Assembly: GCA_037176705.1 (NCBI GenBank)
Contig: CM073887.1
Span: forward strand, 55,575,001 to 55,639,000
Length of the DNA stretch: 64,000 nt
Direction of reading: 5' to 3'
Source of the DNA: Molossus alvarezi
Taxonomy: Eukaryota; Chordata; Mammalia; Chiroptera; Molossidae
Shown: positions 34,880 to 47,065 of the stretch, piece after piece
Layout of the letters: every line of letters begins with the position of its first letter
How positions within the stretch are numbered: the stretch's first letter is position 1
Made by a program: the position numbers and the translations under genes
The notes under the pieces: model-generated
Told to the model about the DNA's origin: nothing
The model's database searches: none
The model's input: only the letters and a program-made list of their open reading frames with translations

Positions 34880-37353
34880 TCTTGATTTAACCACTAACCA
34901 AACTACTTTACCTGCATCTGCAGAACAAACCCTGCATAGAAACAATGGCACATGTACACCCAAATCTCTTCTCACAGCATCTCCTGTCCCTGAAAATGAA
35001 TACAAATGACCTTTCAAAACATTATTTTTAGGCTGGGAGGGCTCTGAGGATGTCCCATGGTCACTCTCATAAACTAGGGGCAGAGAGAGAAAGATTGAAA
35101 AAAAAGAAAGAGAAAAAGTGAGAGAACTCAAAAAAGTGAATAAGGAAAGTGATAAATTATTTGTAAGTGAAATTTGGACATGACAGCCCATCACCTTGGC
35201 TTTATCCTGTTCTTCAGAAGCCAGTTGCTAACGACTTAGTAGTGACACAAAGATGTGCATACCAGGAAACAGAGACCACTGGAGCCATTGTGGAGACTAC
35301 CCCATGGAGGCCCATGTGAGGCACAAGATCTGATTCTAAGTAAAATAGAAAACCATAGAAGGTTATACAGCATGGATAACAACTAAATTTCATTAACTTT
35401 AACCCTTTAAAGGTAAAGACCTGAAAATATTGCCCAGCGGGGAATGACTTTCCAAGATCACATGGCTGAAATCCAGGCCTGTTTTAAATGGTATACCAGG
35501 TTCCAGCCCACCCCTCCTTGTAATTCTGCCATCTCTGAGTTTCTGCATCAGACACGTGTGACACCACCCACAGGTTTTGTAGGTTTTAGTTGATATACAC
35601 CTGATGATGTCCCTGGAAGTATTTTCTAGCATCATGACCATTGTGCATGTTGGGAGATGGGGAGGCCCTGAGATATACAAAGGCTTTCCCAGGACACAGA
35701 ACTGGTTCAAAAAAAAAGGTCTGAACTCAGTTGTATCTCCTCAAAGCTCAGACCCTGGTTACATTCCCAGGGAGCTGTGGGGAGGGCTGTGTTGGACATC
35801 TGTGTACAGTTATGAAGATTACATGGGTACGGAGTGTGAGCGGTCAACAGCCCAGTAAGGGCTTTCAGTGGGTCTGACTGACAGAAGGGGCCCAGGTAAT
35901 GGAACCTTGAAGAAGTGACCTCACTTTCTTGGTGATAGAACAAAACGGAAGTTAGAACTCTGGTAACCGGCACCCACACTCTAGGGACAGGCCCTTATCC
36001 AGTTCACTTGACTGGAGAGAGTTGATAGAGAAGGATGTTTTCCAGTTTTCTCCTGAATTTCAGAGGCTGTGGCTCTGCAAAGCCTATAATGAAAGTTGTT
36101 TTACTCATTGTAGCCAGTGGCTTTGACCTTCCCTCCAACGCCTGTGGTCATTTGGCAGTGTGTAGCCTCAGGTAACTTATGACAGCCCAGGGAAGGTCAG
36201 TCCAGGCAAGGCCACAACTGTGACCGCATGTGGGCAGCCGTACACCCTTTGCACCTTATGTGTGTACTGGATTTGGGTGAATGGCCAGAGTGGAGGGGGG
36301 CTCTTCACAGGCAGGAGCCAGCTTTTAGGTGTTGGAAGCCTGGTGGATCTGTCAAGTGTGTACCTCAGGTCATGGCTGGCGGGATAAGAAGTGAGAGATG
36401 GGGACCATGTTTCTCTACCCACTTGTAATCTTGGGTCCTTGTGCCATTTGCTCCCTCCTGGCTAGAGGTCTAGGCAGATGCCCACTATACCAGTCAGAGG
36501 AGCAGAATTTGTGGTGGGTTCCCCCCTGTGGAGATGCCCAGGCAGGCACTTGATGTCTTTTAGCCTGATTACTGGGCACTGTCTTTATAGAGCTCCACCC
36601 AGGAGATCTGGATGAGCAGGTGGATAGGTACAACTTCTCCATATCCTTGGACAGGGGGCAGGTGCACCAGGCCACCAACAGTCAGAACTAATCAGAGGTG
36701 AGAGTGGGCACAGAGGGGTCTGTACACTCAGGATCCCAAGATGACCTGGGCAGGCCCAGAACCTGGACTCCAATCTTGGGACTCCTTGGGGCCCTTCCAG
36801 GCTTTCCAGTAGAGGGTCCCACTGGGATCTGGACCTCCATTCTCCCCACCACCAGCTATGTGAAAGGATAGAAGAAAGTCAGTTCTCACATATTTGTGAG
36901 AATATTAGAGAAAACAGTATGTTGTTTGACTTCACACTAGGCCATGAACATCTTGTATTTTGCTGCTGTTTTGGTTGTTTGAACTACGTGGCCAGGTATC
37001 CCATGTAGCTTTCAGCTTCACTGTCCCTCCAGACCTCTCCAAGCCTTACACATATTACCACTTAATAGGATGGTTTATACACAGAGAAGGGCATGAGATT
37101 AGCTATTCTACAGGTATCCATGCAACTTGTCACTTCACAAACCAGGACCCCCAGGTCAGGCTCAAGGGTTTCACTTGTTTTCACAATGTCCCATAAGGGA
37201 GGTCATTTGCCACAGTGATGCAATCTTTCCATGTAGTTGGATCTCAACATGGTTCAATTGAGTTGTTGTGTCAGCAGTTGTCGGAAACATGTAAAGTGTG
37301 TCCTGGCATTAGTTTGCTTGTGCTGCCAAAACAGTGTCACATTAAGTGGTGTA
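34880..37353. other. No gene recognised; duplicated intron block
   Basis: 35690-35990 is a second copy of the SEA-array intron block at 24000-24290, so the SEA-related territory extends to at least 36 kb. I find no SEA exon here. 37260-37353 is the start of an ancient repeat that resumes at 40043. Confidence 0.5.
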
Positions 37354-37367
37354 AATAACAGATATTT

Positions 37368-39458
37368 GGAATGGAGACTTCCGGTCAAGATGGCAACGTA
37401 GGTAAAGGCTGTATCGCGTCCTCCCACAACCACATCAAAGTTACAACTAAACTACTGAACAACCATCATTCAAAACTGTCTGAAATAGCGCTGAATGGAG
37501 TCCTACAACTACGGAATTAAAGAAGCTGCTGCATCGAGACTAGTAGGAGGGGTGAAGGCGCGATGGGCTGGTCCCACACCCACATGTGGCGGATAAAAAC
37601 AGGAGGATTCCTCGGCTGGGAAGGTCCTCCCTGAGGACTGAGGGGTCCCCGTCCCACACCAGGTGCCCCTCTCAGGGTTCCAGTGCCAGGAAGAGAAGTC
37701 CCCATAACTTCTGGCTGGATAAAACAGCGGGAACTGAGGCTCAGGGAGGCCTAGACGGCTGGAGCCCCGGGCAGCTCCTCTTAAAGGAGGGGAGGCAGCT
37801 CGAGGGGCACCAGAGACATACAGGGAAGAACTGAGCTGTTTGGCATTGGAGCGAGGGCTGGAGAGGAGGCTTTCTCCGGGACAAAGTACTGTCAGAGGCC
37901 TTTGTTCCTTTGGTGAGCCCTTCCCTGGGGCGGCAGACAGAAGCCATATCTGGGACTCCAGCAACCTGGCACACACTGGTTGCCCCGCCCTGGTGATTCC
38001 CTGAGGCCCCGCCTCAACCAACTTTCAGGCCCATGCATGCTGTAGCCAGTTGCTTAACCACAGGATTGGCCTGTCTTGGATCCTGCTTCAGGTTTTTCTA
38101 AATCCTTTCAAACAAGCAGCATCTGGTCTCAGCTAGACTCATACCACTCGTTAAGTAATACATAGAAACAAACACAGGGAGGCAGCCAAAATGAGGAGAC
38201 AAAGAAACAGGTCCCAAATAAAAGAGCAGAACAAAACCCCAGGAAAAGAACTAAGTGAAATGGAGATAAGCAACCTAACTGATGCTGAGTTCAAAATACT
38301 GCTTATAAGGATGTTCAATGAACTTACTGAGAACCTCAGCGAACTTAGTGAGGGCCTCAAGAGCATAAAATCGGCCCAGTCAGAAATGAAGGAGGCACTA
38401 ACTGAAATAAAGAATAATTTACACAGATTCAATAGTAGAGTAGGTAAAGTTAAGGAGCAAACCATCAATTTGGAATCTAAGGAATCAAAAAACACGCAAT
38501 CAGAACAGCAAAAAGAAAAAAATCCAAAAAAATGAGGATAGTGTAAGGAGTCTCTGGGACAACTTCAAGCATGCCAACATTTGCATCTTGGGGGTGCCAG
38601 AAGGAGAAGAGAGAGAACAAGAAAACGAAAACCTATTTGAAACAATAATGGCAGAAAAGTTGCCTAACTTGGTGAAGGAAACAGACATACAAGTCCAGGA
38701 AGCACAGAGAGTCCCAAACAAGATGAACCCCAAGAGGCCCACACCAAGACACATCATCATCCAAATGCAAAAGGTTCAAGACAAAGAGAGAATCTTAAAA
38801 GCAGCAAAACAAAAGCAGTTAGTTACCTACAAGGGAGTTCCCATTAGGCTGTCAGCTGATTTCTCAAAAGAAACTTTGCAGGCCAGAAGGGAGTGGCAAG
38901 AAATATTCAGAGTGATGAAAAGCAAGAACCAACAACCAAGATTACTCTATCCTGCAAAGCTGTCATTTAGAATCGATGGCCATATAAAGACTTTCCCAGA
39001 CAAGAAAAAGTTAAAGGAGTTCATCACCACCAAACCATTATTATATGAAATGTTGAAGGGTCTTTTTGAAGAAAAAGATAAAATATATGAACAAACAAAA
39101 TGACAATGAATACATATTTATCGACAATTGAATCTACAAACAAAATGAACAGGCAGAACAGAAACATTCTCGTAGATACAGAGAACATTTTGTTGGTTGC
39201 CAGATGGGAGTGGGGTTGGGGGAATAGGTGAAAAAGGTGAAGAGCTTAAGAAGTATAGATTGGTTGCTAGACTGACAAAACTCAAAGGGAAGGTAGTTGG
39301 GGGGTAGGAAGAAATAAACCAAAAAACTTATATGTAACCAATGGACACAGACAACAGTGTGGGAAAAAACAGGAGGGGGGTGGGAGTGAGGAGGAAGGGG
39401 TCAATGGGAGAACAATGAGGAACATCTGTAATACATTCAACAATAAAGATAAAAAATA
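37368..39458 (+). mobile_element. HAL1 full-length copy D
   Basis: Complete half-L1: leader from 37368 (ACTTCCGGTCAAGATGGC), ORF1 at 38191-39103, a 3'UTR of about 350 bp with a G-rich run, and an AATAAAGATAAAAAATA tail. No ORF2 sequence lies between ORF1 and the tail, which defines HAL1. The whole insertion including two later SINEs in its tail is bounded by AATAACAGATATTT (37354-37367) and AATAACGGATATTT (40029-40042). The two copies differ at one base, so it is a relatively young insertion. Confidence 0.9.
38191..39103 (+). pseudogene. HAL1 ORF1 (L1 ORF1p-like), single frameshift
   Basis: 38191-38535 encodes an N-terminal basic part and a coiled coil (NELTENLSELSEGLKSIKSA, residues about 45-110). 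A two-base loss in an A-rich run near 38515-38520 then shifts the frame. 38588-39103 continues with the RRM (VPEGEEREQENENLF, DIQVQEAQRVPNK, ERILKAAKQKQLVTYKG) and the C-terminal domain (SADFSKETLQARREWQEIF, LSFRIDGHIKTFPDKKKLKE). The protein would be about 305 residues if unbroken. L1 ORF1p binds RNA; HAL1 depends on an L1 for reverse transcriptase. Confidence 0.85.
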
Positions 39459-39714
39459 GCCCTGGCCGGTTTGGCTCAGCTGTTAGAGCGTCGGCTTGCG
39501 GTCCAGAGAGACCCGGGTTCGGTTCCCGCTAAGGGCACATATCTCGGTTGCAGTTTGTCCCCGGCCCTGGTTGGGTTGTGTGGGTGGCAGCCACTTGATG
39601 TGTCCCTTTCACGTCGATGTTTCTCTCTCTCTCTCCCTCCCACTTTATCTGAACAGAAAATGAAAAAATGTCCTCGGGTGAGGATGCAAAAAAACAAAAA
39701 CAAAAACAAAAAAA
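39459..39714 (+). repeat. Ves SINE in HAL1 tail
   Basis: Sense copy inserted in the HAL1 tail, with an exact 18-bp duplication CAATAAAGATAAAAAATA at 39441-39458 and 39715-39732. One of the youngest-looking SINEs here. Confidence 0.95.
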
Positions 39715-39761
39715 CAATAAAGATAAAAAATAAAAATACATTAAAAAAATAAAAATAAATA

Positions 39762-39985
39762 GCCCTGGCCGGTTTGGCTCAGCGGTTAGAGCGTCGGCCT
39801 GCGGTACAGAGAGACCTGGGTTCAGTTCCCGCTAAGGGCACGTACGTACCTCGGTTGCAGTTTGTCCCTGGCCCTGGTTGGTCGTGCGGGTGGCAACCAC
39901 TCAATGTGTCCCTTCACATCGATGTTTCTCTCTCTCTCTCCCGCTCTGTCTGAACAAAAAATGCAAAAATGTCCTCGGGTGAGGA

Positions 39986-40016
<31 letters not shown>

Positions 40017-40028
40017 AAAAAATAAATA
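39762..40028 (+). repeat. Second Ves SINE in HAL1 tail
   Basis: Sense copy from GCCCTGGCCGGTTTGGCTCA to GGTGAGGATAAAAATAAATA, followed by an (AAAT)n run to 40028. It inserted in A-rich sequence after the first SINE. Confidence 0.92.
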
Positions 40029-40042
40029 AATAACGGATATTT

Positions 40043-40330
40043 ATTTTCTCACAATTCTGGAGGCTAAAGTTTGAGATCAGGGTGTGGGCAGGACTGGTTC
40101 CTCCTGAGGACCCCTTGGTTTGTAGATGACCGTTTTCTATGTTTGTGTTCACGTGTTTCCTCTGTGTGTCTCTGTGACCTGACTTCTTCCTGTAAGGATG
40201 CCTTTCATATTAGGACCCACCCCAGTGAACTCACTTAACCTTATTGTTTTAAAGTCCATCACTCTAAATACAGGCACATTCTGAAGTAATGTATTTTTAG
40301 ACATCAATGTATGCATTTGGGGGACACAAT
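40043..40330. repeat. Ancient repeat hosting the HAL1 insertion
   Basis: With 37310-37367 it forms a widespread mammalian repeat (TTTATTTTCTCACAATTCTG GAGG, later CCTTTCATATTAGGACCCAC and a GGGGGACACAATTCATCTCT end). I recognise the type but cannot name the family. The HAL1 sits inside it. Confidence 0.5.
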
Positions 40331-40950
40331 TCATCTCTTTACATATGCTAATCTTTGGCTGAAGAAACTCGCCCAGGAATGGGGCTGCTGGTGGAAGAAT
40401 ATGCATAGGTAGCACTTTTATATTGTCATAGCTGCCGCCAGATGCCAAACCACAAAGGCAGCAGCCTTGACATTACCACCCGCACTCTGATGGTGGTTGC
40501 TTAGGATTTATCATTCTTTTAAATTTAAACCAACCTGGTGTCAGACTGTCTAATGCTCTTATAGAGATCCTTGAGTTGCCTCACTGATACTTGGAGTCAC
40601 CGGTCAGCTGTCTACCGCCCACATGCATTTCCTCCTTCACAGTCATCTGCTCAAGTCCTTTCCTTGCCATGGGCTACCTCCCTTCATGAAATCTCCAAAC
40701 ATTTTCCCTTTTGCTAAATCTGGGATCTTCATATTGAGGGTATCAAAACTCCCTTTAATTTAAAAGGAAGAACAATCAGTGTCTTTATCTAAAATCAAGA
40801 GGGCTCTCATAGAGTGTGTTTTCCCTGTAAACTGCCTCCAAACTGGGGAGAGATGACACTGCCCTGAATCTTTCCCTCCATGTCAGGGGCAGATAAAGCC
40901 TTAGTGGCTTAGAGGGAATGTGGTGCAGCCCTACTTTAGACGGTTCTCAG
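40331..40950 (-). mobile_element. Decayed L1 3'-end-like sequence
   Basis: 40340-40600 loosely follows antisense L1 3'-end order (AATGGGGCTGCTGG, CCAGATGCCAAACC, CATTACCACCCGCACTCTGA). 40600-40950 is unassigned. Confidence 0.35.
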
Positions 40951-40954
40951 TTCT

Positions 40955-41050
40955 GACCTGAAGGAACTTGAGCAGCCATTTAACATCATTAAGCCTCTGT
41001 TTTCTCATCCATATAATAGGGTTGTTTGTTGAGGACTCACTGGGACAAAG
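40955..41050 (+). repeat. MIR fragment
   Basis: AGCAGCCATTTAACATCATT, AAGCCTCTGTTTTCTCATCC and ATATAATAGGGTTGTTTGTT follow sense MIR order. Confidence 0.6.
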
Positions 41051-41067
41051 CTCTTTCTTTATTTTTT

Positions 41068-41313
41068 TAATCCCCACCTGAGGTTATTTTTCCAGTGAGT
41101 TTTTCAAACAGAATGGGAGGGAGGGAAGGAGAGAGAGAGAGAATCCATGTGAGAGACACACATTGACTAGCTGTCTCCTGCATGGCCCTGACTGGGGCCG
41201 GGGATTGGGGATCGAACCTGCAACTCAGGTACATGCCCTTGATCGGGAATCACACCTGAGACCCTTTAGTCTGAGGGCTGACACTCTAACTGCTGAGCAA
41301 AACTGGCTAGGGC
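41068..41313 (-). repeat. Ves SINE
   Basis: Reverse copy (CCCCACCTGAGG to ACTGGCTAGGGC) without an obvious duplication. More diverged than most copies here. Confidence 0.85.
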
Positions 41314-41790
41314 AACTTTTCTATTCTTATTTCTAATTTGAACACACACACACACACAATTGTATATTTTAAAAATGTTTAATTATGTCACAGGGATGAT
41401 CCTGTACTTCCTTTATGCTTAGCAATATTGTTTGATGAGTGAAGCATGCCAGATCATGCCCTATATTTCTATCTCAGGTTTTTCTCCCCAGATTATCATA
41501 GAAATATAAATTAGAGAAGAATATGTCAGACACTTATATCACCACAAACTTTCACAAAATAAACACACTCGTGTGCCAGTGAAGTCAATACACAGAATGT
41601 CAGCTTCTCCCGGAGGTGCCTTCTGCTGCCATCCTGCTCTGGCTGCCAGAAGGGCCCTCTGCTGTAACAAGACCACAGAGAAGTTTTGCCAGTTTCAGTG
41701 TTTTATATGCACAGAAGGGAACTACATGGCATTCACTGTCTTGGAAGGGATAATAATAGGTTTGTGGGGTAACTCCTTAAGATCGTGCCC
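41314..41790. other. No gene recognised
   Basis: Contains a short (CA)n run at 41341-41358. The open frame 41573-41869 has no recognisable motif and runs into L1-like sequence. Confidence 0.45.
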
Positions 41791-42640
41791 ATCGTTAATT
41801 GTGAATTCTTATTGCTGTGTGGATATCCACTGGGTGCATGGAGTAGAGGATTTGCCTATGTCCTGCTGAGGGGCAGTGGGTTAGTCCCAGCATGGAGCTA
41901 TTACAACGCCAGGTGCTGGGACCACACTGGAACATGTCTGTGATGAACACATGCACACAATTATGTTGGGATTGTTTGCAGGCAGGGAATAGGCTAAGTG
42001 TATATACAACTTTGTAAATGCTGCCAAAAGGTTTTCCAAATTAAACCGATAAATAATGAATAACCAAATTGTTCCTACCAATTTAATCTCCTACTAGCTG
42101 TGCATGAATGATCTGATTACTCCATAGCCTTGACAGCACTTGGCATTATTTTTATTTTCATTTTAGCTAAAGTCATGTTTATATAATAGTATCTTATTGT
42201 AATTTTTGTTAGCATTTCTGTGAAGCTAAAGAAAATGTTTTTTACATTTTTATTGTTGGTTTGTTTATCCTCTTTTGCATAGTGCCTATTCAGGTTTCTT
42301 ACCCATTTTTCTAACAAGTTTTGAATATGTTTTATTTCACAAAATTATATTTTTGGGTTTGATGTATCTTACCAGATGTATAATGCAAACTTCCTACCAC
42401 ACTCTTTGGTTTTCCTACCCTTTTCTCTTACTGGTGATCTTTTTAATATGTACATTTCTTATTGATTTTTAGATAGCAGGAGAGAGAAACATTGATGTGA
42501 GAGGAAAACATCAATCGATTGCTTCCTAGGATGACACTACAACCAACTGAGACACACCAGCCAGGGCTCTTACTGGTGAATTTTGATAAACGGTAAATCT
42601 TCATATATCTCAATATAAGCCAAGGTATAATTTTCTCTTA
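41791..42640 (-). mobile_element. Old L1 3' end, antisense
   Basis: Ordered antisense landmarks: TTATTGCTGTGTGGATATCC, CATGTCTGTGATGAACACAT, TGCTGCCAAAAGGTTTTCCA, ATTGTTCCTACCAATTTAAT, AGCCTTGACAGCACTTGGCA. A short SINE is inserted at 42438-42566. Confidence 0.65.
42438..42566 (-). repeat. Internally deleted Ves SINE
   Basis: Only about 129 bp: tail side, ATTGATGTGAGAGG body and head (CACACCAGCCAGGG), with the middle missing. Duplication CTCTTACTGGTGA at 42425-42437 and 42567-42579 is exact. Confidence 0.85.
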
Positions 42641-42699
42641 AGTTTTATGGTATCATAAGAAAAAAATATTGTGTTTTATGTTTAGATCTTAAATTTAAA

Positions 42700-43760
42700 A
42701 GATAAAAAATTAAGACAAGATTGAACCAGCACAAGGCAGGGTTACTAAACTGGACAGCAGTACAGAGCAGGTATTTCAGCAAAAGCCCAGGGTGAACTAT
42801 ATTGGAAACTCAGGACAGAACTTAAAGACAAGTAGGATATGATCAAAAGGGGAACAGAGAGAACTTGGGAAGGAAATAATCAAAAGTGAAAATACACAAA
42901 CATGTTCCAAACTGATGAAAGACATCATCTCAGATTCAATTAACCCAACATTCCCCAAGCAAAGTCAATAGACTAAAAATAATAACCAGCTGCACACCAC
43001 TGTCTCAAAGCCAAAGATAATACTGAGGTCAAATTAGCAAGAAAAAGGTTGACTGCTGACATCTCAACATAATTAAATAACATAGACATTAATGGAGAAC
43101 CATCTTAAAGTGTTGAAGAAATCTCCTGTTAAAAAATATTTCCATACTGAGTTGCAATATTACCCCCAAATAGAGATGCCTTGGGAAAAGCTTAAACGGA
43201 AACATTTCATTACGAGCAGTTTTCAGTTAGAGCAAGTACTGGAGTGAAATTTTCAGTTCAAAGGAAAATAATCCCAGGTTGAAAATGGAAATTCAGAAAA
43301 GAATGAGGGGCAACATAAAAAATAATATATAGATAAAAATGAAAGAATATCGTTTTATGAAGCTACGCTAACAATATCTCATTGAGATTAAAATAATATA
43401 CAATTTAAAATGCATGACAACAGTAATGCAAAAATCAGAAAAGGTAAAAACAATTTAAAATGTTCTAATATATTGGCTTTCGGATAGAGTTAATAAAATA
43501 TTCATATTAAGCTATATGAAGTAAAAGACTCATGATTTAATCATTAGTGCAACTACACAAAACTTTGTCTATAACTAACAAGTTTATAGAGGGAACAATG
43601 AAATCCTGAAATATTCAAAGTAAAGCAAGAGACTAAAGGACTATTAACAAGTTAGGGCAAAGCATTGGGAAATAATCTAATGGTTGAAATAATCTGAAAT
43701 TTACTGATATAGAATTTAAATGTAAATGCACAAACTATTATCTTTTTTTAAACCGTGTGA
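42700..43760 (+). mobile_element. Very old L1/HAL1-like ORF1 region, sense
   Basis: Weak similarity to the end of an ORF1 of an older L1 type around 43080-43320 (AACCATCTTAAAGTGTTGAA GAAA, then a GGAAAATAATCCCAGG and GAATGAGGGGCAACA part). AT-rich with no open frame. Low-certainty assignment. Confidence 0.4.
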
Positions 43761-43775
43761 CATATTCTTTAGAAA

Positions 43776-44025
43776 TGGCCCTGGCCAGTTTGGCTCAGCA
43801 GTTAGAGCGTCAGCCCTCAGACCAGAGAGTCCTGGGTTCGGTTCCCTCTTAGGGCATATGCCTCGATTGCAGTTTGTCCCTGGCCCCAGTTGGGGTCGTG
43901 TGGGTGACAACCACTCGATGTGTCTCTCTCACGTTGATGTTTCTCTCTTTTCCTCCCTCTCTCCCTCCCACTCTATCTGAAGATAGATGCAAAAATGTCC
44001 TCAGGTGAGGATTAAAAAAAAAAAA
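43776..44025 (+). repeat. Ves SINE
   Basis: Sense copy GGCCCTGGCCAGTTTGGCTC to TCAGGTGAGGATTAAAA with an (AAAG)n tail. Confidence 0.9.
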
Positions 44026-44051
44026 AAGAAAGAAAGAAAAGTTAATAGATG

Positions 44052-44319
44052 CTCTGGCCAGTTTGGGTAAGTGGTTAGAGTGTTGGCCCTCAGACCAAAG
44101 GGTTGCAGGTTTGATTCTGGTTAAGGGCATGTACCTAAGTTGCAGGTTTGACCCCCAGCCTGGTCAGGGTTGTGTAGGAGGCAACCAATCAATGTGTCTC
44201 ACATCAATGTTCCTCTCTCTCTCTCTCTCTCTCTCTCTTCCTCCCTCCCTCCCACTCTATGTAAAAATCAATGGAAAAATATCCTTGAGTGAGGATTAAC
44301 AACAACAACAAAAAGAAAT
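44052..44319 (+). repeat. Ves SINE
   Basis: Sense copy directly after the previous one, with an (ACA)n tail. Duplication GTTAATAGATG at 44041-44051 and 44320-44330. Confidence 0.9.
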
Positions 44320-44330
44320 GTTAATAGATG

Positions 44331-44808
44331 TCTTGGATAAATTTTTTAACTGAATAACATTAGAGTCTTTAATTTTTTCCTATTAAAATGAGTGTTTCAT
44401 GCTGCAATAAATATTTTACACCCATTTCCTTCAACACATGTAACATTTTCTCAAAGTTATATACCTAGCAGTGGAATTGCTAAGTTGGAGAAGAATATAA
44501 CTTGAACTGATAGATATTTAGAAATTGCTCTCCAAAGTACTGGTACCAATTCACATGCTCACAAGCAGTATATGTTTCTTTGCAACCATGACAACTCTTA
44601 GAACTGTCATAATTTAAATTTTACTGATATGAGATGATATTTTACTGTTATACTTTCATTTCCTTAATTACTAGTGGATCAGCATCTTTTTATTTGTTCC
44701 TTATTTGCTTAGCTAATATTTTTCTTGGAATATCCTGTTAATGGACTTTATTCATTCTTCCATCCACATTTAAAATGTTACTTAGAAGAAAATCAATTTG
44801 TTATTTTA
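44331..44808 (-). mobile_element. Old L1 3' end, antisense
   Basis: Antisense landmarks include GCTGCAATAAATATTTTACA, CTAGCAGTGGAATTGCTAAG and TTGCTCTCCAAAGTACTGGT. Decayed. Confidence 0.6.
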
Positions 44809-45062
44809 TAAAATTTTTTTTTATCCTCATCCGAGGACATTTTTTGCATTTATCTTCAGATAGAACAGGAAGAAGAGAGGGAGGAGGAGAGAGAGAGAAA
44901 CATTGATGTGAGAGAGACACATCGAGTGGTTGCCACCTACACGATTCCAACTGGGGCTGGGGACAAACTACAAGTGAGGTACGTGTCACTAGCAGGAACC
45001 GAACCTGGGCCTCTCTGGTCCACAGACAAACGCTCCAATTGCTGAGCAAAACTCACCAGAGC
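44809..45062 (-). repeat. Ves SINE
   Basis: Reverse copy, duplication TTGTTATTTTA at 44798-44808 and 45068-45078. Confidence 0.88.
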
Positions 45063-45369
45063 TTGAATTGTTATTTTAAAAAATTAGTATTATTTGAAAA
45101 TTTATACACATAGAAAGGTCTAATCCTATAGATTGTATTCACAGATGTCAAAATAGTAGAAGAGAAAGGAAACATTTAAAATGTTAAGAATATACAAGAA
45201 TAAACTTTGTGTTTTGCATACTCACTACTTTGCAAGTAGGTTTATGGTAGGTTTACAGTTGTGAGTATGTGAAAAAGTTTATTCTTGTATTATTATTTTT
45301 AACTATGGTATTATTTTCCAAACAAATAACTGTAAAACTACTTTTGCCCCACCCTGAATGAATAACAGA

Positions 45370-46600
45370 AACATTCATACAGCTGCTGGATGAATTAAAA
45401 CCAGAAAATGTAAATGCCTTCTGGAAAAATTTATGATGTGAAGTCGTGAATTATTTTAAAGGCTTCCTGGGGATTAATGGAGAGGTTAGGAAAGTCATTT
45501 ATACAGCAAGACAAGTTAGTGGAGGATTTGCTGACATGCTTGATGAAGTGCAAAATCATACTGAAGGCCTCTGAGGAGTCAGGAAAAGAGAAATCAGAAG
45601 AACTTGTTGAGTTATTTAAAGGGGAAGAAGAACTGAAACAAAACCAGCAATGTGAATATTACTGAAATTTGCCAAAGTGTTTTGAATTGTGTAGACATTA
45701 AAGGACAAAATTGTGAATTACAATCCTCAGATAAAACACAGCATTCAAGTCACCTGTATGATCACCCAAGATTACAACCTCTGAAGCAACACTTGAATGA
45801 GTTAAGAAAAAGACACCAACTTCTGAATACAATGTTCTTCCAAAAGATATTGGCAAACAAAAACAAAAACAAGACCTTTTAACTATGGAGGATCCCCAAC
45901 CATCATCATCTTCTGCTCCTGAAATCCAACCATCAAACTGTCATGGCTCAATAATCCAGGATCATCTGAAGCAGATGTTTCTCCTGACGTGTTGTCATAA
46001 GGTCAACAGTAGCCTAATGCAATATCACAATGCCTACATCATTCACCTCACTTCATCTCATCATGTCGGCATTTTATCATCCCACGCCATCACAAGAAGA
46101 ATCACTACAGCACAGTAAGATATTTAGAGAGATAGACCACATTCATATAACATTTATTATAGTATATTCCTATAATTGTTCTATTTTTTTTAAATCTTCA
46201 CCTGAGGATATTTTTCCATTTATCTTCAGATAGAGTGGGGGGGGGGGAGAAAGAGAGAGAGAGAGATATTGGTTGCCTCCCACATGACCCCAACCAGGGC
46301 TGGGGACCGAACCGCAACCAAGGTACGTGCCCTTGACTGAAATCGAACCCATGACTCTGGTCCAAGGACTGATACTCTAACAGCTGAGACAAACAGGCCA
46401 GGGCTAATTGTTCTATTTTATTATTTGTTATTGTTGTTAATGTCTTACTATGCCTAATTTATAAATAAACTTATCAAAGGTATATATGTACAGGAAAAAA
46501 CATTAGTAAATATATATGTAGTTCAGTATTATCCATGGTTTTGGGTATCCACTGGGGATCTTGGAACATCTACCTTGCAGACAAGGAGGAACTACTGTAC
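45370..46600 (+). mobile_element. Tigger DNA transposon 3' half, with SINE inside
   Basis: Reading across frames from 45385, the C-terminal region of a Tigger transposase can be followed: LDELKPENVNAFWKN, then VVNYFKGFLGI, a NITEICQSVLN helix near 45653, LNTMFFQKI, and a serine/proline-rich DPQPSSSSAPEIQPS near 45895. The end at 46520-46600 matches the Tigger terminus (CAGTATTATCCATGGTTTTG, GTATCCACTGGGGATCTTGG, ending GGAGGAACTACTGTA). A SINE interrupts at 46188-46404. Non-functional. Confidence 0.78.
46188..46404 (-). repeat. Ves SINE in Tigger
   Basis: Reverse copy with a G9 run at 46239. Duplication TAATTGTTCTATTTT at 46173-46187 and 46405-46419. Confidence 0.92.
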
Positions 46601-46797
46601 TAAAACTCACATACCCCTCTAACTACAGATATGATCTGGTAGTCTTTGGCAGAAGGGGATTGAAAAAATTATGATTTAATTTTTTGGTATTAAAAATGAA
46701 TGAGAAAACTAGCCTGGTAACAAAAATATAACTATAAAAATAATTTGCCTGAGGGAAAATACCTTAATTTGTATGCACATTATAATATTGATTCAGA

Positions 46798-47051
46798 GCC
46801 CTGGCCAGTTTGGCTCAGCGGTTAGAGCATCGGCCTGTGGTCCAGAGAGACCCAGGTTCGGTTCCCGCCGGGGGCATGTGACTTGGTTGCAGTTTGTCCC
46901 CGGCCCTGGCTGGGTTGTGTGGGTGGCAGCCACTCGATGTGTCTCTTTCACATCGATGTTTCTCTCTCTCTCTCTCTTCCTCTCTCTCCCTCCTACTCTG
47001 TCTGAACAAAAAATGGAACAATGTTCTCGGGTGAGGATAAAAAATAATAAT
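46798..47051 (+). repeat. Ves SINE
   Basis: Sense full-length copy; duplication AATATTGATTCAGA at 46784-46797 and 47052-47065. Confidence 0.93.
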
Positions 47052-47065
47052 AATATTGATTCAGA

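Noticed and set aside
36570..36690. Possible terminal mucin exon after TTTATAG
   Set aside because: A short open stretch follows an acceptor-like site, but I could not match it to the MUC16 transmembrane or tail exons, so no call is made.
39471..39752. Recurrent small proteins starting MAQRLERRPAVLRDPGSVPAK
   Set aside because: These occur in nearly every Ves SINE because the tRNA-derived head happens to be open; they are repeat shadows.
41573..41869. 98-residue plus-strand open frame with several cysteines
   Set aside because: Runs into antisense L1 sequence and has no recognisable domain or splice context.
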